A DNA stretch of 32,220 nt from Flavobacterium sp. HBTb2-11-1 (GCF_009826975.1 NZ_WUMO01000015.1:1-32220), one strand, 5' to 3'; positions 17,387 to 24,766 are shown, numbered from the stretch's first letter. The notes: generated by a model from the sequence alone, not told the origin. Made by a program: numbers and translations.

Positions 17387-17896
17387 ATGAATCCAAAACA
17401 TCCTTCAGAATCCCTAACTATTTTAACTGATTTAGTTTTACCGAGCGAAACAAATCCTTTAAACAATCTTTTTGGCGGTGAGTTATTAGCCAGAATGGAT
17501 CGCGCGGCAAGTATTGCGGCCCGCAGGCATTCGCGCCGAATCGTAGTAACGGCATCTGTAAATCACGTTGCTTTTAACAGAGCCATTTCGCTTGGAAGCG
17601 TTGTAACCGTAGAAGCAAAGGTTTCTAGATCATTCAAAAGTTCAATGGAAGTTTTTATTGACGTGTGGGTAGAAGACCGCGAATCTGGAAACAGAACTAA
17701 AGCCAACGAAGCAATTTATACTTTCGTTGCCGTAGACGACACCGGAAGACCAGTTGAAGTTCCAGCAATTGTACCTGAAACCGAATTAGAAATTCAGCGA
17801 TTTGATGCTGCGCTTCGCCGTAAACAATTGAGTTTACTGCTTGCAGGCAAAATAAAACCAACTGAAGCTACAGAATTAAAGGCTTTATTTTTATAG
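17387..17896 (+). CDS. Hot-dog acyl-CoA thioesterase
   Basis: The protein has 169 residues from the ATG at 17387 (MNPKHPSESLTILTDLVLPS). The frame is open to an earlier ATG at 17336, but that adds a basic tail unlike the family. It shows the ACOT-type hot-dog signature: 'NPLNNLFGGELLARMDRAASIAARRH' around residues 18-43, then 'VNHVAFNRAISLGSVV' and 'EAIYTFVAVDD'. These enzymes cleave acyl-CoA to free fatty acid and CoA in the cytoplasm. The ending KPTEATELKALFL is common in bacterial members. Substrate chain length cannot be told from sequence. Confidence 0.9.
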   Translation: MNPKHPSESLTILTDLVLPSETNPLNNLFGGELLARMDRAASIAARRHSRRIVVTASVNHVAFNRAISLGSVVTVEAKVSRSFKSSMEVFIDVWVEDRESGNRTKANEAIYTFVAVDDTGRPVEVPAIVPETELEIQRFDAALRRKQLSLLLAGKIKPTEATELKALFL

Positions 17897-18039
17897 AATG
17901 ATTTTGTGACAATTTGGAACAATCAAACTTCAAAAAAAGAAGTAATTTTACAAATTATAAAACTGATTAATAAAAATATAGAAGATTTTTCTTATATTTA
18001 TCCAAAAAGACAAAATAATAATTTAGATAGTAGAAAAAA

Positions 18040-19047
18040 ATGAGTTCAGAGAAAGAAGCCAAATTAAAAGCACTACAATTAACGCTTGATAAACTTGATA
18101 AAACCTACGGAAAAGGAACCGTAATGAAAATGGGCGACAGAGCCATTGTAGAAGTAGAAACGATTTCTTCTGGCTCACTAGGTGTAGACTTAGCTCTTGG
18201 AGTAAACGGATATCCAAAAGGAAGAATTATAGAAATATATGGTCCAGAATCTTCTGGAAAAACAACTTTGACGCTTCACGCAATTGCAGAAGCTCAAAAA
18301 GCAGGCGGTATAGCTGCCTTTATCGATGCGGAACATGCTTTTGATAGAAACTATGCAGAGAAATTAAATGTTGATATCGAGAACTTAATTATTTCTCAGC
18401 CAGACAACGGAGAACAAGCTTTAGAAATTGCTGAAAACCTTATTCGTTCTGGAGCTATAGACATCGTTGTAATTGACTCTGTTGCGGCTTTAACTCCAAA
18501 AAGCGAGATTGAAGGCGAAATGGGAGATTCAAAAATGGGTCTTCATGCACGTTTGATGTCTCAAGCTTTAAGAAAACTTACTGGAACTATCAGCAAAACA
18601 AATTGTACAGTTTTCTTCATCAACCAGCTTCGTGAAAAAATCGGTGTTATGTTCGGAAATCCAGAAACTACAACCGGGGGTAACGCACTTAAATTTTACG
18701 CTTCTGTACGTTTAGATATTCGTCGTTCTGCTCAAATTAAAGATGGTGAAAACGTAATTGGGAACAGAACTAAAGTTAAAATTGTTAAAAACAAAGTAGC
18801 ACCGCCATTTAAAACTGCCGAGTTTGACATTATGTACGGAGAAGGAGTTTCTAAAACTGGTGAAATCTTAGACCTAGCTGTTGAATTTGACATTGTTAAA
18901 AAAGCAGGATCTTGGTTTAGCTACGGCGACACAAAACTAGGACAAGGACGTGATGCTGTTAAAACTTTGATTAAGGATAATCCAGAACTTGCTGAAGAAC
19001 TAGAAGTTAAGATTAAAGAACACATGAAAGAATTGGCCAATGCCTAA
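18040..19047 (+). CDS. recA: Recombinase RecA
   Basis: The 335-residue protein forms filaments on single-stranded DNA and drives homologous pairing, repair and LexA-type self-cleavage. It has the Walker A loop GPESSGKTT (residues 68-76), 'FIDAEHAFD', the Walker B strand 'IDIVVIDSVAALTPKSEIEGE', the DNA-binding loops and 'FFINQLREKIGVMFGNPETT'. The C-terminal tail is short and ends MKELANA. The length is normal. The 143-nt leader is A/T-rich, with no good TAnnTTTG box or SOS-type operator that I can identify. A strong terminator follows. Confidence 0.98.
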   Translation: MSSEKEAKLKALQLTLDKLDKTYGKGTVMKMGDRAIVEVETISSGSLGVDLALGVNGYPKGRIIEIYGPESSGKTTLTLHAIAEAQKAGGIAAFIDAEHAFDRNYAEKLNVDIENLIISQPDNGEQALEIAENLIRSGAIDIVVIDSVAALTPKSEIEGEMGDSKMGLHARLMSQALRKLTGTISKTNCTVFFINQLREKIGVMFGNPETTTGGNALKFYASVRLDIRRSAQIKDGENVIGNRTKVKIVKNKVAPPFKTAEFDIMYGEGVSKTGEILDLAVEFDIVKKAGSWFSYGDTKLGQGRDAVKTLIKDNPELAEELEVKIKEHMKELANA

Positions 19048-19072
19048 AAAATAAGTCTAAAAAAAGACACTT

Positions 19073-19109
19073 AAAAGCCGAGTGATTACACAAAAATCTC
19101 TCGGCTTTT
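19073..19109 (+). terminator. recA terminator
   Basis: A 10-bp stem (AAAAGCCGAG 19073-19082, CTCGGCTTTT 19100-19109) with a 17-nt loop is followed by T residues, 26 nt after the recA stop. Confidence 0.85.
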
Positions 19110-19139
19110 TTATTTTGAAAAAAAAATTAAAATTTTGAC

Positions 19140-19167
19140 GCAACCTTTTTTCTAAACCATCATCTAT
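19140..19167 (+). promoter_or_regulatory. GCAACC-N17-TCTAT promoter-like element, copy 1
   Basis: GCAACC at 19140-19145 and TCTAT at 19163-19167, separated by 17 nt. The element is unlike the housekeeping TTG/TAnnTTTG promoters elsewhere in the window and suggests an ECF-type or other alternative sigma factor (inference). Copy 2 lies 178 nt downstream with identical spacing. Confidence 0.55.
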
Positions 19168-19173
19168 ATAAAA

Positions 19174-19287
19174 AAGCAGTTTTAATTGGTACTGCCATAT
19201 ATCAATTTCGGTTTTTTTTTAGAATTTACGTTGATTGGTTATTTGAGTAAAAAAATCCGTTAGTTATTTAAACTAGCGGGTTTTTAT
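19174..19287 (+). ncRNA. Candidate small RNA, about 110 nt
   Basis: The interval is bounded by promoter-like copy 1 and a strong terminator, and has no ORF of note. It can fold near its 5' end (GCAGT 19176-19180 with ACTGC 19191-19195). The ends are estimates. I do not recognise an RNA family. Confidence 0.4.
19251..19285 (+). terminator. Terminator of the candidate small RNA
   Basis: A 15-bp stem with two G-U wobbles (AAAAATCCGTTAGTT 19251-19265, AACTAGCGGGTTTTT 19271-19285) has a 5-nt loop and ends in five T residues. Confidence 0.75.
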
Positions 19288-19317
19288 CCAATTTTCTGTT
19301 TTAATTAAAATTCCAAC

Positions 19318-19345
19318 GCAACCTTTTTAAATTTTCTGTATCTAT
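19318..19345 (+). promoter_or_regulatory. GCAACC-N17-TCTAT promoter-like element, copy 2
   Basis: GCAACC at 19318-19323 and TCTAT at 19341-19345, again exactly 17 nt apart. Both copies have T-rich sequence right after GCAACC. It lies 66 nt upstream of a 34-codon ORF. Confidence 0.55.
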
Positions 19346-19411
19346 AATAATGTGAAATTAGCTTGAGTTAATAACCAAACTCTTTATTATCAACCATTAA
19401 TATTTTTAATC

Positions 19412-19516
19412 ATGAAAGAAAAAATAGAATTGTTGTACAATAAAAACCGAAGAAAAACCAAATTGAAATTTAAGAAAGTATTGCGTTTTATTTCAGAAAA
19501 GATAATTCACAGATAA
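19412..19516 (+). CDS. Possible 34-residue basic peptide
   Basis: The ORF encodes MKEKIELLYNKNRRKTKLKF followed by KKVLRFISEKIIHR. It is highly basic and amphipathic in places, with no Cys. It sits between a promoter-like element and a bidirectional terminator, which favours a real transcript, but such short A-rich ORFs also arise by chance. No homologue is recognised. An alternative is that the transcript is a noncoding RNA. Confidence 0.4.
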   Translation: MKEKIELLYNKNRRKTKLKFKKVLRFISEKIIHR

Positions 19517-19553
19517 TAACTTTTGAATAAAAATAGGGGTTTTTAGTTCAAAA

Positions 19554-19587
19554 AAAATCCGGCAGATTCATTCATCTGCCGGATTTT
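19554..19587. terminator. Bidirectional terminator
   Basis: A perfect 14-bp stem (AAAATCCGGCAGAT 19554-19567, ATCTGCCGGATTTT 19574-19587) has a 6-nt loop and A/T runs on both sides. It lies between the convergent small ORF and plsC and can serve both. Confidence 0.85.
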
Positions 19588-19611
19588 GTATTTTACATAA
19601 TGTTTTTATGT

Positions 19612-20352
19612 CTATTTCTGAAAATCAATCAAACCATTGTAAATCATATTTCTAACTTGGTCTCTTAATTCTTTTCTGTGATCGCTCGTAAAACCTTTTG
19701 TCTCTACGAAGGGTAAAATTCTAGCTCTCATCTTACCTGGACTTCCGCTCATAAATGTGTACGAAAATCGTTCTTTATTGTCTGGAAAAACAATCGGTAC
19801 GATTGGAATCTGATGATCTATTGCCAATCTGAATGCGCCGTCTTTAAACTCATCCAGCAAAATACTTTCGTCATCTGGAACTCCTCCCTCAGGAAAAATA
19901 CAAATACTCAAACCTTGGTTAAGACGATTCTGAGCTCTTTTAAATACTTCATTTTTACTTTTAGAAGAACTTCTGTCAACCAAAATACAAGTTCGTTTAT
20001 AGAAAAAACCAAAAAGCGGGATCTTGACCAATTCTTTCTTTCCAACAAAAACAAAAGGATTTCTAATTAAAGCCAGCATCAGCATAATATCAGTCATTGA
20101 GGTATGATTAGCCACAATCATATAACTTTTCCCTTTAATGAGCTTCTGTTCGCGTTTTACGGTGTAATAGAAACCCATTCCGAAAAGGATAAATTTAGCC
20201 CAAATGCGGGCCATTTTAAAGAAATATGGATATCCTTTCTCAGAAAGGATGGAAATAAGCAGAAAAGGCAACATAATGAGTATTGGAATCGCCATCAAGA
20301 CATAAAACCAAACTCTCCAAAGAATCCAAAAAGCAATTTTAAATATTTTCAT
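19612..20352 (-). CDS. plsC: 1-acyl-sn-glycerol-3-phosphate acyltransferase
   Basis: The 246-residue membrane-associated enzyme adds the second acyl chain to lysophosphatidic acid to give phosphatidic acid in phospholipid synthesis. A hydrophobic N-terminus (about residues 5-35) anchors it. The catalytic HxxxxD motif is NHTSMTD (His83, Asp88). The acyl-acceptor motif FPEGG is at 153-157, and 'IPIVPIVFP' near 182 is the conserved downstream strand. Length is normal. It is transcribed toward recA and appears monocistronic. Some paralogues of this family act on ornithine lipids, so the exact acceptor is inferred. Confidence 0.9.
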   Translation of the reverse strand: MKIFKIAFWILWRVWFYVLMAIPILIMLPFLLISILSEKGYPYFFKMARIWAKFILFGMGFYYTVKREQKLIKGKSYMIVANHTSMTDIMLMLALIRNPFVFVGKKELVKIPLFGFFYKRTCILVDRSSSKSKNEVFKRAQNRLNQGLSICIFPEGGVPDDESILLDEFKDGAFRLAIDHQIPIVPIVFPDNKERFSYTFMSGSPGKMRARILPFVETKGFTSDHRKELRDQVRNMIYNGLIDFQK

Positions 20353-20357
20353 AGCTT

Positions 20358-20365
20358 CAAATGTA
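20358..20365 (-). promoter_or_regulatory. plsC -7 element, predicted leaderless
   Basis: TACATTTG on the minus strand matches TAnnTTTG and ends only 5 nt before the plsC ATG. A clear TTG at the -33 position is not seen. Confidence 0.45.
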
Positions 20366-20426
20366 AGAAAGAGAAATGAATTTTGTGAATATTTTAATAT
20401 TGATAAAAATCAACTCTGCATTTTTT

Positions 20427-20461
20427 TGTAGCGCAGAGATCGCTGAGTTTTTTCACAGAGT
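20427..20461. repeat. Left arm of 35-bp inverted repeat around the GxxExxY gene
   Basis: This arm (starts TGTAGCGCAGAGATCGC, ends CACAGAGT) is nearly identical to the reverse complement of 21040-21074, with about three mismatches. A 'GCAGAG...CACAGAG' style is typical of flavobacterial repeats. Confidence 0.85.
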
Positions 20462-20553
20462 GCGCGGAGTTTTTTTGAGAAAATGCTTTGCTAAAAAGTT
20501 CACAGAGCTGTATTTCTAATCCTGTAAACTTAAAGAAAAAACTTTTCTATTCT

Positions 20554-20582
20554 TTCGCATAAAACGATTAATTTTATGCGAA
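20554..20582. repeat. Perfect 11-bp inverted repeat upstream of the GxxExxY gene
   Basis: TTCGCATAAAA (20554-20564) and TTTTATGCGAA (20572-20582) with a 7-nt spacer, 28 nt before the ATG. It could be an operator or an mRNA hairpin. No T-run follows, so it is not a terminator. Confidence 0.6.
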
Positions 20583-20610
20583 ATTCTGTGTTAAATTTAA
20601 CTATTATAAA

Positions 20611-20988
20611 ATGACTGAAAACGAAATTTCGACAATTGTTATTGGCTTTGCTATCGAAATACATAGAAAACTTGGGTCTGGCCTACTAGAAAATGTTTAT
20701 CAAGAATGTTTATTTTACAAACTCAAGCAAAAAGGTCTTACGGTAGAAAAGGAAAAACCAATGCCATTAATCTTCGAAGAAATAAAACTAGAATGTGGTT
20801 ATCGAATCGATTTGTTGGTTGAAAATAAGTTTATTATTGAAATAAAAGCTGTTGAAGCTTTAACAGTAAATCATTTAGCTCAAACTTTGACATATTTACG
20901 ATTAGGTAACTATAAACTTGGGTTAATAATAAACTTCAACGAAACACTTTTAAAAAATGGCATCAGAAGAGTTATAAATACTTTATAG
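20611..20988 (+). CDS. GxxExxY family PD-(D/E)XK-like protein
   Basis: The 125-residue protein carries the family signature GLLENVY (residues 24-30), preceded by 'IGFAIEIHRKLGSG', and a nuclease-like core with Asp67 (GYRIDLLV) and Glu77-x-Lys79 (IEIKA), followed by 'LTVNHLAQTLTYLRLGNYKLGLIINF'. This is the full family length. The fold resembles PD-(D/E)XK nucleases, but no function is established. The gene is the only one between two 35-bp inverted repeats, which suggests it moves or spreads as a unit. It is unrelated to neighbours plsC and trpS. Confidence 0.92.
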   Translation: MTENEISTIVIGFAIEIHRKLGSGLLENVYQECLFYKLKQKGLTVEKEKPMPLIFEEIKLECGYRIDLLVENKFIIEIKAVEALTVNHLAQTLTYLRLGNYKLGLIINFNETLLKNGIRRVINTL

Positions 20989-21039
20989 AAATCCGCTATC
21001 TCTGAGAACTTAAAAACGAAGTGATTTAAAACTCAGAAA

Positions 21040-21074
21040 ACTCTGTGAAAAAACTTTGCGATCTCTGTGCTACA
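21040..21074. repeat. Right arm of 35-bp inverted repeat around the GxxExxY gene
   Basis: Reverse complement of the left arm at 20427-20461 with about three mismatches. Similarity weakly continues a few bases outward. The arm lies just before the trpS promoter region. Confidence 0.85.
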
Positions 21075-21092
21075 AAGAAATACGTAGTGGCT

Positions 21093-21122
21093 TTGCGGTT
21101 ATAAAAAACTTCACGACCTTTG
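21093..21122 (+). promoter_or_regulatory. Possible trpS promoter
   Basis: TTG at 21093-21095 and GACCTTTG (21115-21122; one mismatch to TAnnTTTG) with a 19-nt spacer, 14 nt before the chosen trpS start. It lies just outside the right inverted-repeat arm. Confidence 0.4.
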
Positions 21123-21136
21123 CAATTAAGAAAAAA

Positions 21137-22117
21137 ATGAGAATGGCAAAAATACTTACTGGTGTTCAAAGTACAGGAACACCGCATTTAGGAAATTTAT
21201 TAGGAGCAATTATTCCGGCAATCGAATTATCAAACGATCCAGCAAATGAATCTTATTTGTTTATTGCCGATTTGCATTCAATCACTCAGATTAAAGACGG
21301 AAAAACTTTAAGAGAAAACACCTACAGCACTGCTGCAGCTTGGCTTGCTTGTGGTTTAAATCCTGAAAAAGTTACTTTTTATAGACAATCTGATGTGGTT
21401 CAGACTACTGAATTGACTTGGTATTTAAGCTGTTTTTTTCCGTTTCAAAGATTGACTTTAGCTCATTCTTTCAAAGATAAAGCTGATCGTTTGGACGATG
21501 TTAACGCCGGACTTTTTACTTACCCGATGTTGATGGCGGCCGATATTTTATTGTATGATGCAGAATTTGTTCCTGTTGGAAAAGATCAGTTGCAGCATTT
21601 AGAAATTACTCGTGACGTCGCTTCACGCTTTAATCACCAAATGGGGGAAACTTTTGTACTGCCAGAAGCGAAAATTCAGGAAAACATTATGCTGATTCCT
21701 GGAACTAACGGAGGAAAAATGAGTAAATCTGCTAACAATATTATCAATATATTCTTGGATGACAAGACTTTGCGTAAGCAAGTTATGAGCATTGAAACCG
21801 ATAGTACTCCGCTTGAAGCGCCTAAAAATCCAGATACTTGTAATGCTTTTGCAATCTATTCACTGTTAGCAAATGAAGAGCAAATCGCACAAATGAGAGC
21901 CAACTATCTTGGCGGAAATTATGGTTACGGCCATGCTAAACAAGCTTTGTTTGAGTTGATTACTGAGAAATTTAAAATAGAGAGAGAAAAATACAATTAC
22001 TACATCAACAATCTTGAAGAAGTAGACGCTTTATTGAAAAAGGGCGCTGAAAAAGCTTCAGTAATTGCTGATGGTGTTTTAGCAAAAGTTAGAGAAGTTT
22101 TAGGATTTGAAAAATAA
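21137..22117 (+). CDS. trpS: Tryptophanyl-tRNA synthetase
   Basis: The enzyme charges tRNA-Trp with tryptophan in the cytoplasm. It has 326 residues from the ATG at 21137 (MRMAKILTGVQSTGTPHLGN). The ATG at 21143 is also possible. The frame runs up to 21056, but that extension translates the inverted-repeat arm and is not family sequence. Class I signatures are visible: PHLGN for the HIGH motif (near residue 16) and KMSKS in 'GGKMSKSANN'. 'FIADLHSIT' and 'VPVGKDQLQHLEITRD' are typical TrpRS motifs. Length is normal. A terminator follows the stop. Confidence 0.97.
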   Translation: MRMAKILTGVQSTGTPHLGNLLGAIIPAIELSNDPANESYLFIADLHSITQIKDGKTLRENTYSTAAAWLACGLNPEKVTFYRQSDVVQTTELTWYLSCFFPFQRLTLAHSFKDKADRLDDVNAGLFTYPMLMAADILLYDAEFVPVGKDQLQHLEITRDVASRFNHQMGETFVLPEAKIQENIMLIPGTNGGKMSKSANNIINIFLDDKTLRKQVMSIETDSTPLEAPKNPDTCNAFAIYSLLANEEQIAQMRANYLGGNYGYGHAKQALFELITEKFKIEREKYNYYINNLEEVDALLKKGAEKASVIADGVLAKVREVLGFEK

Positions 22118-22138
22118 TTCAAAACAGTATTTTTAAAC

Positions 22139-22172
22139 AAACGCTGATCATTTCAAAATTGGTCAGCGTTTT
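22139..22172 (+). terminator. trpS terminator
   Basis: AAACGCTGATCA (22139-22150) pairs with TGGTCAGCGTTT, with one G-U wobble, across a 9-nt loop, followed by T residues, about 21 nt after the trpS stop. Confidence 0.8.
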
Positions 22173-22238
22173 TCTTTTACATTTCTTTAATTATTTTTTT
22201 GTAACTTCAAGTGTATTAATCATTTAAAAATAGAAAAA

Positions 22239-22415
22239 ATGGATAAATATATTGAAGATTATGATGTTCCGTATTTATTTGAAATATTGAATATATTTTT
22301 CGGCCTATTGTTGATTTATATTTTATACCGTCTGTACAAACATTTTACGAAAAAAATAATATATAAGATTTTCTGCGTTAAATTGATTCAAAAAGTTTTC
22401 CTGGAAGTGGTCTAA
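22239..22415 (+). CDS. Possible 58-residue single-pass membrane peptide
   Basis: The ORF starts MDKYIEDYDVPYLFEILNIF and continues with FGLLLIYILYRLYKHFTKKI, one clear membrane helix followed by a basic tail, a plausible Nin-Cout small protein. It lies alone between the trpS terminator and dprA and overlaps the 3' end of dprA by 38 nt in antisense. No homologue is recognised. The well-formed TM segment with flanking charges argues for a gene; shortness and the overlap argue against. Confidence 0.45.
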   Translation: MDKYIEDYDVPYLFEILNIFFGLLLIYILYRLYKHFTKKIIYKIFCVKLIQKVFLEVV

Positions 22416-23490
22416 TAACGCCTTTCAGTTCCATATTTATCAAAATACCAGAAAGTTTGAAAATTGGAATTTCGCATTCGATTGCAATGATGTCTAATAA
22501 TTCCTTTCCATTCTTTTGAAGAAAATCATAAACGTTTTGTTCTTGCGGTTCTAAATCTATAAAAAGCTGTTTCTGAATATTTTTGGGTTTCTCTTTAATA
22601 TCCCAGTTCAGCATATAAATTAAATCTGCTGCACTAGTTAATAGATTTGCTTTCTGCGTTTTAATCAAATTATTACAACCCTGACTGTATTTATCTGTCA
22701 CTCTTCCCGGCACAGCAAAAACATCCCGATTGTACTCGTTAGCCATATTTGCAGTAATTAATGATCCACCTTTATCGGCAGATTCTATCACAATTGTAGC
22801 TTCAGTCATACCGGCAACGATGCGATTTCGCCGAACAAATTTCTCTTTATCGGGATTAGAATCGCTCCAGAATTCCGTAATAAATCCGCCATTTTCTTCC
22901 ATCTTTGCCATATACTTTTTATGCGTACGAGGATAAATCTGATTCAGTCCATGAGCCAAAACTCCAACCGTCTGCAAGTTATGATCCATCGCTGCTTGAT
23001 GTGCCACAATATCAACTCCATAAGCAAAACCACTAACGATAACAGGATCTAAGGGAGCCAAATCTTCTACGAGTCTTTTACAAAAATCTGTTCCATAAGA
23101 AGTAATCTGGCGCGTACCTACAATGCTTATTATTTTCTTTTTCTTAAAATCAAGATTCCCCGCAGTAAAAATTAGAATTGGAGCATCAAAGCAATGTTTA
23201 AGCCTTTCTGGATAATTTTCATCCTGAAAAAAAGAAACCTGAATATTATTATTTTTTATAAATGACAGTTCCTCATCAGCTTTTTCGAAAATAGTTTTAT
23301 CCTTAAGATTCTTTATCAAAACTGATCCAATTCCGTCAACAGCCGCCAATTCAGAATTTTTAGCTTTAAAAATCGCAGAAGCATCGCCAAACGAATTAAG
23401 CAATTTCTTGCCCATTATATCTCCCACTCCATCAACCTTTAATAAGGCAAGCAAACTAAATAATTCCTGATCGGTCATTGTTTTTAACAT
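22378..23490 (-). CDS. dprA: DNA-processing protein DprA
   Basis: The 370-residue protein protects incoming single-stranded DNA and loads RecA in natural transformation and recombination. An N-terminal helix-hairpin-helix-like region (VDGVGDIMGKKLL, VDGIGSVLIKNL) precedes the Rossmann-like DprA core, with 'IISIVGTRQITSYG', 'VSGFAYGVDIVAHQAAM', 'TVGVLAHGLNQIYP' and 'GSLITANMANEYNRDVFAVPG'. A C-terminal winged-helix region ends PLPGKLFESI. An ATG at 23478 (MTDQELF) is an alternative start. The gene is convergent with the small membrane ORF and divergent from the HU/SPOR gene. Confidence 0.95.
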   Translation of the reverse strand: MLKTMTDQELFSLLALLKVDGVGDIMGKKLLNSFGDASAIFKAKNSELAAVDGIGSVLIKNLKDKTIFEKADEELSFIKNNNIQVSFFQDENYPERLKHCFDAPILIFTAGNLDFKKKKIISIVGTRQITSYGTDFCKRLVEDLAPLDPVIVSGFAYGVDIVAHQAAMDHNLQTVGVLAHGLNQIYPRTHKKYMAKMEENGGFITEFWSDSNPDKEKFVRRNRIVAGMTEATIVIESADKGGSLITANMANEYNRDVFAVPGRVTDKYSQGCNNLIKTQKANLLTSAADLIYMLNWDIKEKPKNIQKQLFIDLEPQEQNVYDFLQKNGKELLDIIAIECEIPIFKLSGILINMELKGVIRPLPGKLFESI

Positions 23491-23681
23491 TATGTAAAAT
23501 AGAAAATATAAATCTACTTTTTTTGAAGGGCAAATATCTATAAAACAAAGTAATTTCTTAATAAAATTTAAAAATAAATTATCTATGCATTTTCTCTAGT
23601 GAAGAATAATTACCGTAATTAATTGATAACGAATTGTCTAAAAATATTTCTGAATTGTTAATAAAAATTGTGAATAAAATT

Positions 23682-23710
23682 TTGATAACTATACGCGTTG
23701 GCTAACTTTG
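23682..23710 (+). promoter_or_regulatory. Promoter of the HU/SPOR gene, predicted leaderless
   Basis: TTG (23682-23684), 18-nt spacer, TAACTTTG (23703-23710), an excellent consensus match. The chosen ATG is at 23716, about where transcription should start. Confidence 0.7.
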
Positions 23711-23715
23711 TTAAT

Positions 23716-24687
23716 ATGAAAATCGAAGTATATATCTCACAGTTATTGTATCGTTATCAGTGTGTAACGGTTCCAGGATTTGGTGCATTTTTAACCGAAA
23801 CACATTCGGCGCAGCTAAATGAAAGCACTAATTCGTTTTTTCCTCCAAAAAAAACCATTTCTTTCAACAGCCATATTAAAAATAATGACGGATTGTTGGC
23901 AAATCATATTGCACAAGCTGAAAAAACCTCATACGGTTTTGCAGTGAGCGCAATTGCATTTGAGGTTTTGAACTGGAAAAAGACATTGGAAGAAGAAGGC
24001 GTAATTCTTTTAAAAAACATTGGAGAACTGCGTTTAAATTCTGAAAGCAATATTGTTTTTAAACCAAACGACCAAACCAATTATCTGGCAACTTCTTTTG
24101 GATTAAGCCCTTTCGTTTCTCCGATGGTGAAAAAAGAGGCTTTTGAGAAAAAAATCGAAAAGATTGCGGCAAAAGAAAAAGATGCTGTTTTATTATACGA
24201 AAACGAAGAAGAAACTAAATCTTCAAACCCGTTCTTGCGTTATGCAGCAATTCTAGTTCTGGGACTTGGAATTACAGGAAGCATTGGTTACCCATTATAT
24301 CAAAATCAAATCGATAATCAAACACTTGTTGTAGAACAAGCAGTTCAGAAAAAAGTGCAAAACAAAATACAAGAAGCTACTTTCTTCATCAAAAGTCCGC
24401 TTCCAGCTGTAACGCTTTCTGTTGATTCTGCTAAAGTCGAAACTGTTGAAACAACAATGCCTTATCACATTATGGCTGGTGCTTTCAGAAGTGAAGCAAA
24501 TGCTAGAAAAGCTTACAACCAACTAATTAAAGATGGATTCAAAGCAAGAATGCTGAAAGAAAACAAACACGGATTGTTTCCTGTTTTATACGGAAGTTAT
24601 GCTACAATGAAAGAAGCAGAACAAGCTCAAAAAGAAATACAAAAAGGCGAAAATCCACAAGCTTGGATTCTGGTCGAAAATCTATAA
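23716..24687 (+). CDS. HU/CCDC81-like domain, membrane helix and SPOR domain protein
   Basis: The protein has 323 residues from the ATG at 23716 (MKIEVYISQLLYRYQCVTVP). An ATG at 23698 would overlap the promoter's -7 box. Residues about 1-130 resemble the bacterial HU-CCDC81 pair of domains (VPGFGAFLTE, LKNIGELRL). A single membrane helix follows (about 173-195, YAAILVLGLGITGSIGYPLY), then a linker. The last 76 residues are a SPOR domain (YHIMAGAFRSEANARKAYNQ). SPOR domains bind denuded septal peptidoglycan, so the C-terminus should be periplasmic and the HU-like part cytoplasmic. The family is widespread in Bacteroidota and of unclear role, perhaps in division. It is divergent from dprA and ends at a bidirectional terminator. 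Confidence 0.88.
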   Translation: MKIEVYISQLLYRYQCVTVPGFGAFLTETHSAQLNESTNSFFPPKKTISFNSHIKNNDGLLANHIAQAEKTSYGFAVSAIAFEVLNWKKTLEEEGVILLKNIGELRLNSESNIVFKPNDQTNYLATSFGLSPFVSPMVKKEAFEKKIEKIAAKEKDAVLLYENEEETKSSNPFLRYAAILVLGLGITGSIGYPLYQNQIDNQTLVVEQAVQKKVQNKIQEATFFIKSPLPAVTLSVDSAKVETVETTMPYHIMAGAFRSEANARKAYNQLIKDGFKARMLKENKHGLFPVLYGSYATMKEAEQAQKEIQKGENPQAWILVENL

Positions 24688-24692
24688 ATCAA

Positions 24693-24730
24693 AAAAAAAA
24701 TCCCGTTTCAAAAGAACGGGATTTTTTTTT
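24693..24730. terminator. Bidirectional terminator
   Basis: A stem of AAAAAAAATCCCGTT and AACGGGATTTTTTTTT with a 7-nt loop lies between two convergent genes and can terminate both. Confidence 0.9.
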
Positions 24731-24750
24731 GTATCTCACTTATTCTCTAT

Positions 24751-24766
24751 TGTTTATCGTGAAACA
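24751..24766. promoter_or_regulatory. Degenerate parS-like site
   Basis: TGTTTATCGTGAAACA matches the TGTTTCACGTGAAACA parS consensus at 14 of 16 positions. It overlaps the 3' end of the adjacent minus-strand gene. The central mismatches make ParB binding uncertain. Confidence 0.3.

Noticed and set aside
19612..20379. ORFs antisense to plsC (19813-20070 and 20104-20379)
   Set aside because: They lie opposite a well supported plsC and have no motif of their own.
21056..21136. N-terminal extension of trpS from 21056
   Set aside because: It translates the inverted-repeat arm; family homology begins at about 21137.
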